43,934 bases of DNA from Candidatus Woesearchaeota archaeon. Its GTDB lineage: Archaea > Nanobdellota > Nanobdellia > UBA10117 > GCA-020343615. A model generated the notes under the pieces. That model worked only from the letters and a program-made list of their open reading frames with translations. It ran no database searches and was not told where the DNA came from. A program made the translations under genes and the position numbers. Location of the stretch: contig CP070803.1 of the NCBI GenBank assembly GCA_020343615.1, positions 582,546-626,479 on the forward strand, written 5' to 3'. Position 1 is the stretch's first letter, and each line of letters starts with the position of its first letter. Shown here piece after piece: positions 39,868-43,934 of this stretch.

Positions 39868-40397
39868 TTTATTATCTTAATTAATTCATCAAGTTGCTCA
39901 TTTATATCTTTACTTGAATCAATAACAATATGGTCTTTTTTTATTGGCTCCCAACCCTTTTTCATTATTTCATAAATTCTTAGTCTTGATTCTTTTGTAA
40001 ATCCTGGTCTTCTTTTAGAATTATCTTTTTGTATTCTTTCTCTTATTATTTTTTCAGGAGCAGTTACTTTTACAATAATTAATTCTCCACCTACTTCTTT
40101 AATCATTTTGTAGAATTTATTTCTTAATTTTTCTTTATCAAAAACCGCATCCATTATGACAATTTTATTTTTAGACATTAGTTTCCTTACTTCATTAAGT
40201 TTCTTATCATAAAATTCTAATCTTCCCTTATTTAGTTCCTTCTCAGATAATTCTTTAGATCCCATCTTAAAATGTTTAGATTTCATAGCATACTCATCGG
40301 AATCAAAGAATTCACAATCTATTTTCTTTTTTAATAATCTACATAACGTTGTTTTTCCTGTTCCTGGAAGTCCAGCAAATACAACTAAAATTGACAT
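39864..40397 (-). CDS. P-loop nucleotide kinase-like protein
   Basis: 177 residues. Walker A GLPGTGKT (9-16), Asp-containing second strand (EFFDSDEYAMKSK), IVIMDAVFDKEKLRNKF, and lid-like Arg residues (RERIQKDNSKRRPGF). The pattern fits the AAA_33/small-molecule kinase group, including gluconate-kinase, adenylate-kinase-like and RNA 5'-kinase members. Substrate not identifiable. It starts one base into the TrmI stop and overlaps the endonuclease IV start, so it belongs to a small DNA/RNA-processing operon. Confidence 0.8.
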   Translation of the reverse strand: MSILVVFAGLPGTGKTTLCRLLKKKIDCEFFDSDEYAMKSKHFKMGSKELSEKELNKGRLEFYDKKLNEVRKLMSKNKIVIMDAVFDKEKLRNKFYKMIKEVGGELIIVKVTAPEKIIRERIQKDNSKRRPGFTKESRLRIYEIMKKGWEPIKKDHIVIDSSKDINEQLDELIKIIK

Positions 40398-40960
40398 TAT
40401 TTTTTCCTGAAAAAGCTTAGGAAGCCAGTAAATCCTAAACCTTTAAAATCTGGTCTTACTACTTTACCTTGGATTTTCCAAGGCCTTTCAATTAACTCAA
40501 TTGTTTTAATGTATTTAAAATCTTCATCTACTTTGTTTACAAATGCTTGAGACTGGGTTATCTGAGGATTGTAAACAACAAGAAAACCTCGCTTCTTTAA
40601 TGCTTTTTTTACATTATCAATAGCCTTGTAAGAATCCTTCAAGTCAAGAATAATTACATCAATATTTTTCTCTTTGATCTTGTCAAAAACGTCACCTTTC
40701 TTTACAGTTAAGTTCTTCAAGCCTAGCTTCTTCTTGTTCTCTTTAACGATTTTTATGAAATCTTCACGTATCTCGTAAGTTATTACTTTCTTGGCTATTG
40801 AAGCTAAATAACATGCTAATGCTCCTGATCCAGAACCTGCATCAAGAACTGTGGAATCTTTATTGATTCCAGTAGCAGTTATTATGTATCCTATGTCTTT
40901 AGGAATCATAATTTGAGCTCCTCTTTTTATCTTCTTGTATCTATCTATAAAATATGTCAT
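40397..40960 (-). CDS. trmI: tRNA (adenine-N1)-methyltransferase, TrmI/GCD14 type
   Basis: 187 residues, a compact version of archaeal TrmI. The family start RGAQIMIPKDIGYII, SAM motif VLDAGSGSGALACYLA, acidic YEIREDF, VIILDLKDSY and the C-terminal RPDFKGLGFTGFLSFFRKK are all present. Archaeal TrmI methylates A57 and A58 in the T-loop of tRNA. The N-terminal beta domain found in longer homologues is missing, so it is shorter than usual (about 250 residues elsewhere). It is followed by the kinase (1-nt overlap). A polylysine micro-frame lies 40 bases upstream. Confidence 0.85.
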   Translation of the reverse strand: MTYFIDRYKKIKRGAQIMIPKDIGYIITATGINKDSTVLDAGSGSGALACYLASIAKKVITYEIREDFIKIVKENKKKLGLKNLTVKKGDVFDKIKEKNIDVIILDLKDSYKAIDNVKKALKKRGFLVVYNPQITQSQAFVNKVDEDFKYIKTIELIERPWKIQGKVVRPDFKGLGFTGFLSFFRKK

Positions 40961-41000
40961 AATAAAAAAAGGAAATAAAAAGAATATAAATCTTACTTAA

Positions 41001-41042
41001 TTATTTCTTCTTTTTCTTCTTTCCTTTCTTCTTCTTTGGCAT
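41001..41042 (-). CDS. Putative 13-aa polylysine micropeptide
   Basis: Reading MPKKKKGKKKKKK then TAA. A GAGGT Shine-Dalgarno (41049-41053) precedes ATG 41042, and a TATA-like ATATATTTTTAGG lies further upstream. It sits 40 bases before the TrmI start, same strand. A strong Shine-Dalgarno before so short a frame suggests either a real basic peptide or a translated leader. Length alone gives no homology support. Confidence 0.45.
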   Translation of the reverse strand: MPKKKKGKKKKKK

Positions 41043-41171
41043 TTTTTTACCTCAATAAATATGATAAAATTATAGTCATTTTTCACCTAAAAATATATCT
41101 CGTATCCGACAAGGGAATACATAATTATAAAAAGAATATTTATAAAATCGAAGAATAATATACCTTACAAT

Positions 41172-41735
41172 ATGAGAACTGTATTTATAATTCATGGAGC
41201 TTATGGAAATCCAGGAGAAAACTGGTTTCCATGGTTAAAGGAAAAATTAGAAAAACTAGGTTGTAATGTTTATGTTCCTAAGTTTCCAACACCAGAAGGA
41301 CAAACTTTAGAAAACTGGATGAAAGTTTTTAAGGATTATAAAAAATATTTGAATGAAGATACTATTGTCGTAGGACATAGTTTAGGACCAGTATTTCTGT
41401 TAAGAGTTATTGAAAAATTAGATAAACCAATTAAAGCTGCTTTTTTTGTTGCGTCAGTCGCAAGGCAACTAGGAATCCCAAGATTTGATAAAATAAACAA
41501 AACATTTCTAGACAAAGGGTTTGATTGGGATAAAATAAAACAAAATTGTAAGAGATTTTATGTTTATAATTCAGATAATGACCCGTATGTGCCTTTAGTA
41601 CTTGGTAAAGAACTTGCAGAAAAATTAGATGCTGATCTAATTGTAATTAAAGGTGCAGGTCATTTTAATGAGAAGACAGGATATACTGAATTTCATGAAT
41701 TATTGGAAAAACTTGAAAAATTAATCAATAATTAG
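41172..41735 (+). CDS. Alpha/beta hydrolase (RBBP9/YdeN-like)
   Basis: 187 residues. It starts with strand FIIHGAYGNPGENWFPWL and carries the catalytic triad Ser70 (VVGHSLGPV), Asp137 (NSDNDPYVP) and His164 (GAGHFN). The short length, the GxSLG elbow and DPYVP are typical of the serine-hydrolase RBBP9/YdeN group. No signal peptide, so cytosolic. The substrate is unknown; esterases of small substrates are usual in the family. A TATA-like AATATTTATAAAATCG (41139-41154) gives a leaderless transcript. Confidence 0.88.
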   Translation: MRTVFIIHGAYGNPGENWFPWLKEKLEKLGCNVYVPKFPTPEGQTLENWMKVFKDYKKYLNEDTIVVGHSLGPVFLLRVIEKLDKPIKAAFFVASVARQLGIPRFDKINKTFLDKGFDWDKIKQNCKRFYVYNSDNDPYVPLVLGKELAEKLDADLIVIKGAGHFNEKTGYTEFHELLEKLEKLINN

Positions 41736-41745
41736 AAATATATTT

Positions 41746-42270
41746 CTAAAATATAATTCCTTTATAGTGGTTTAGTACTTTAGGATATGCTACATCAAAA
41801 TGTCGTACAAGCTCCTCTTTTTCAGGATCAAGAATTCCAGAACATTCTAAATGAAGTTCTAGAGTAGTACCTTTTTTCGGAATTATCATATGCTTAATCT
41901 CTTTAGGAATAACTGTCTTTTTTACTAATCCTCCGAAACAAACTAGTGTAGGGGGTGATTTTGAAAGATCATATAACTCGCCTTCAAATGAGAATCCTTT
42001 ACCAGATAAGAGTGTAAGAGTCTCGTCAACGTCCGGATGAAAATGATAATCTGTAGGTCTTGGAAAAATAATATCCCTTTCTGTGTATCCTAATTCCTCC
42101 AATTCTTCAGGAGTATGTAATTGCTTGATTAATAATCCGCTGTCTTTATCTAGAACATAACCATTTGATTTATTGTCCTTGACTACTTGATCTAAAAAAC
42201 CTGGTTTGGTATTTTCCTTATACCATTCTTCAATTCTCTTATTCGTTAATGTATCTACTACTGATTCCAT
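41746..42270 (-). CDS. Cupin-domain protein
   Basis: 174 residues. A conserved beta-barrel with HFHPDVDETLTLLSGKG (His76, His78, Glu83) and a later His108-type position typical of metal-binding cupins. N-terminal helices (about 1-30) precede the barrel. Cupins range from isomerases to dioxygenases; no substrate can be assigned. It is convergent with the hydrolase gene, only 10 bases between stops. Confidence 0.75.
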   Translation of the reverse strand: MESVVDTLTNKRIEEWYKENTKPGFLDQVVKDNKSNGYVLDKDSGLLIKQLHTPEELEELGYTERDIIFPRPTDYHFHPDVDETLTLLSGKGFSFEGELYDLSKSPPTLVCFGGLVKKTVIPKEIKHMIIPKKGTTLELHLECSGILDPEKEELVRHFDVAYPKVLNHYKGIIF

Positions 42271-42383
42271 TGTAAGTTTAACTAAGAAGGAATAAAGTTA
42301 AAAATATTTCTAAAAAACTAGTAGCTAAAGTTTATTAGGTATTTATTATCTAAACATATCGTACTCTTTAGGAGGATATAAAC

Positions 42384-43268
42384 TTAAACAGAAATCAGAA
42401 CAGCTCCTATAACGACAAATATGGTTGCCATGAGATTTATTATTAAATCATGCTTACTATACTTTTCATAGATTAATTTTGAGTTTACTCTTGTAAGCAA
42501 AAATACAATTAAGAACACAAGTAGCGGAGTAATAGATGCGAGAGCTGAAACAAGAGACAATAAGTATTTAGATATAGCGTATACATATATTGCGTATGCA
42601 ATAAAACATAAGAAACTATTTAGAATAATATATTCTACTCCTTTTTTTGATTTCTCTATGATTTTAGGGTGATGTATTATAAAAATTATGGTTGAGATTG
42701 TAAAATACCCTAAAAAGACCCAGAATAAAATATTGAATATATGATAACCTCCCAAATTACTTGATAATTTTATAAATAAATCCCTAACAGCCCATGCAAA
42801 TGTGCTTATTAATATCAACAGGGCTGCAAAATTAATTTTGTATTTGGTACCTTTCTTAAATGCTATAAGAATAACTCCTATGAGCAAAATAGAAATCCCA
42901 ATGTATTGTATGAGTAATAATCTTTCATTTAAAATAAAAAAAGAGAGTATTATTATCCAGATTAAATTAGTTGGAAACAAGGGCGCTAATCTAGAAATTC
43001 TTTCTTTTTTTAAAGCAGAGTAATAAAATATACTCGCACATGCTGAAATCACTCCTCCTAGAATTAATAGAAATATTATTGTAATAGGAATGCTAAACAC
43101 GTTTCCTATTAATGCTGCTAGAATAGCAAATATAATGTAAAACGTAAACCCAAAAATTGATGTACAAATCCATGGGTCTCTGAGCTCATCCTTTATGATG
43201 TGTCTATCAATTATTTCTACGATAGCCCAAAAAAAGGCAGCTATTACCGGATATATTATCCATAACAT
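42384..43268 (-). CDS. EamA/DMT-family transporter
   Basis: 294 residues with about ten hydrophobic helices in two five-helix halves, the usual EamA duplication (first half ends about 135 with GISILLIGVILIAFKKG, the second ends ATIFVVIGAVLISV). The end of each half carries the family's VxGVxLI-like pattern. Members export amino acids, nucleosides or drugs, or transport nucleotide sugars; the substrate here is unknown. Inner-membrane location. No adjacent gene narrows the function. Confidence 0.85.
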   Translation of the reverse strand: MLWIIYPVIAAFFWAIVEIIDRHIIKDELRDPWICTSIFGFTFYIIFAILAALIGNVFSIPITIIFLLILGGVISACASIFYYSALKKERISRLAPLFPTNLIWIIILSFFILNERLLLIQYIGISILLIGVILIAFKKGTKYKINFAALLILISTFAWAVRDLFIKLSSNLGGYHIFNILFWVFLGYFTISTIIFIIHHPKIIEKSKKGVEYIILNSFLCFIAYAIYVYAISKYLLSLVSALASITPLLVFLIVFLLTRVNSKLIYEKYSKHDLIINLMATIFVVIGAVLISV

Positions 43269-43310
43269 AATGCTATAATAATAAAATTGTAGAATATAAA
43301 ATTAGTGTAC

Positions 43311-43490
43311 TTAAAAGCCTACCCAGCCTCTTCCATACATGTTTAAAATAACTGCTAAGGCAGCAACAATAATACAAATAGCAATAACGTATTCTGGTCT
43401 AAGCATTAATTTACTTGAATATTCGTCCTGAAAGTATCTTACCAATCCTCCTACAGAAGCAGGAGTTGAAATTTTTCCTGGTTTTACCAT
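43311..43490 (-). CDS. secG: Preprotein translocase subunit Sec61-beta
   Basis: 59 residues from ATG 43490 (MVKPGKISTPASVGGLVRYFQDE). A longer in-frame reading starts inside the RNase P RNA and is rejected. A short hydrophilic N-terminus with the conserved GGLxRYFxDE box precedes one tail-anchor helix (about 36-53, PEYVIAICIIVAALAVIL) and a short tail. It is the small subunit of the SecYE-beta channel. It begins 13 bases after the RNase P RNA 3' end on the same strand. Confidence 0.93.
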   Translation of the reverse strand: MVKPGKISTPASVGGLVRYFQDEYSSKLMLRPEYVIAICIIVAALAVILNMYGRGWVGF

Positions 43491-43502
43491 TTTTAATTTA
43501 AA

Positions 43503-43757
43503 GGAAAGCTGGCTTATAAGCCGGCTTTTGTAATCCCCGACTTTAAGCCAAGGGGACGCAAGCATTCTACTAAGCGCTTAAAAGCTTGCACTCACCTAGA
43601 TCAACACAATTTCACCCTTATTAGTCTTTCGCTCAAGAATCATTGCTTAAACTAACAGGTTGATTTCTGTGGGCTGACCGATCCCGCTAAGGATCAATAG
43701 GCTATGTTGAGTGGCCGACTTTCCTCCCTTTGGGGTAAGCTTGCCAGCCAGCTTTCC
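43503..43757 (-). ncRNA. rnpB: RNase P RNA
   Basis: Its ends form a 12-bp P1 helix: GGAAAGCTGGCT at the 5' end with AGCCAGCTTTCC at the 3' end. Conserved region I reads GGAGGAAAGTCGGCC near the 5' end, and region V reads TTACAAAAGCCGGCTTA near the 3' end, which together build the P4 catalytic core. At 255 nt it is short for archaea. It removes the 5' leader of pre-tRNA, so it works upstream of the tRNA splicing needed for the intron-bearing tRNAs in this window. Confidence 0.92.
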
Positions 43758-43794
43758 GTGTGAGTATAAAATAAATGAAACGTCATACATAGTC

Positions 43795-43934
43795 TAAGTA
43801 AATAGAGATTTTTAGTAGCTGTGAGCTAAATATCTCGTTGCCTCGATACGTACACCCCAGCTCTATCAAACCCATCTTCTATGGGAATCTCAAATGGTTT
43901 CTTTTTGAAGCTGGCTTCGGGCTTAGATGCTTTC
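43795..43934 (-). rRNA. 23S rRNA, 3' end (partial)
   Basis: The minus strand from the right edge reads GAAAGCATCTAAGCCCGAAG, the universal 23S segment near E. coli 2730-2760, then continues through the domain VI 3' helices to GCTACTAAAAATCTC (about 43805-43819), the counterpart of the GGTACTAATGA 3' end. The exact mature end is about 43795-43805. No 5S rRNA follows within the 40 bases before rnpB, so 5S is unlinked at this side. The rest of 23S lies beyond the right edge. Confidence 0.92.

Noticed and set aside
43491-43565. N-terminal extension of Sec61-beta
   Set aside because: It overlaps the 3' end of RNase P RNA; the family starts at the short hydrophilic segment.
43757-43800. 5S rRNA after 23S
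   Set aside because: Only about 40 bases of AT-rich sequence lie between 23S and the RNase P RNA.

Overview
The window is archaeal and AT-rich. It carries TBP, MCM helicase, a two-subunit clamp loader (RFC-S, RFC-L), aIF2-beta, DUF424, Sec61-beta, archaeal-type SRP RNA and RNase P RNA, and tRNA genes broken by bulge-helix-bulge introns. Form III RuBisCO, AMP phosphorylase and ribose-1,5-bisphosphate isomerase (the AMP/nucleoside salvage route), compact overlapping operons and a very large repeat-built surface protein suggest a DPANN-type archaeon, for example a Woesearchaeota or Pacearchaeota relative. That placement is inference; no full 16S or marker phylogeny is possible here.

Layout. 1-11.8 kb: one giant minus-strand gene, at least 3857 codons and running off the left edge. 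It encodes a membrane-anchored S8 protease-like surface protein with an acidic stalk, LamG modules, Cys-rich segments, a beta-helix and 47-residue repeats. A tiny winged-helix gene overlaps its start. 11.9-13.5 kb: a SecB-like gene and a divergent tRNA pair, tRNA-Gln with two introns (one encoding a LAGLIDADG endonuclease) and tRNA-Arg with a 16-nt intron. 13.5-18.1 kb: a wHTH gene, then the minus-strand operon TBP-MCM-OB fold/wHTH-aIF2beta-DUF424. 18.2-19.2 kb: two related membrane proteins with PepSY-like repeats. 19.2-26.5 kb: IleRS, then the operon R15P isomerase - membrane protein - RuBisCO III - paralogous membrane protein - AMP phosphorylase, every junction a 4-nt ATGA overlap. 26.6-29.5 kb (plus strand): rfcS, a lipoprotein, a 57-aa membrane peptide, rfcL. 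29.5-30.8 kb: SRP RNA, tRNA-Ser with an intron, a free-standing LAGLIDADG gene, and tRNA-Phe with two introns around a 7-nt exon. 30.8-38.0 kb: LeuRS and a glmS-glmM-glmU operon for UDP-GlcNAc. 38.1-41.0 kb: an HTH regulator convergent with a TrmI - kinase - endonuclease IV operon that a 13-codon polylysine reading frame may lead. 41.2-43.5 kb: alpha/beta hydrolase, cupin, EamA transporter, Sec61-beta. 43.5 kb to the right edge: RNase P RNA and the 3' end of 23S rRNA, both minus strand.

How it works together. Replication (MCM, RFC, OB-fold protein), transcription (TBP) and translation (aIF2beta, IleRS, LeuRS, tRNAs, rRNA) genes dominate. The AMP pathway would convert AMP to 3-phosphoglycerate. 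The UDP-GlcNAc operon could supply precursors for glycosylating surface proteins such as the giant one, which is dense in N-x-S/T sequons. The least ordinary material is the giant surface protein and its overlapping regulator, the tRNA intron cluster (six introns in four tRNA genes), the pair of unknown membrane proteins woven into the RuBisCO operon, and the winged-helix tail shared by MCM and its neighbour.
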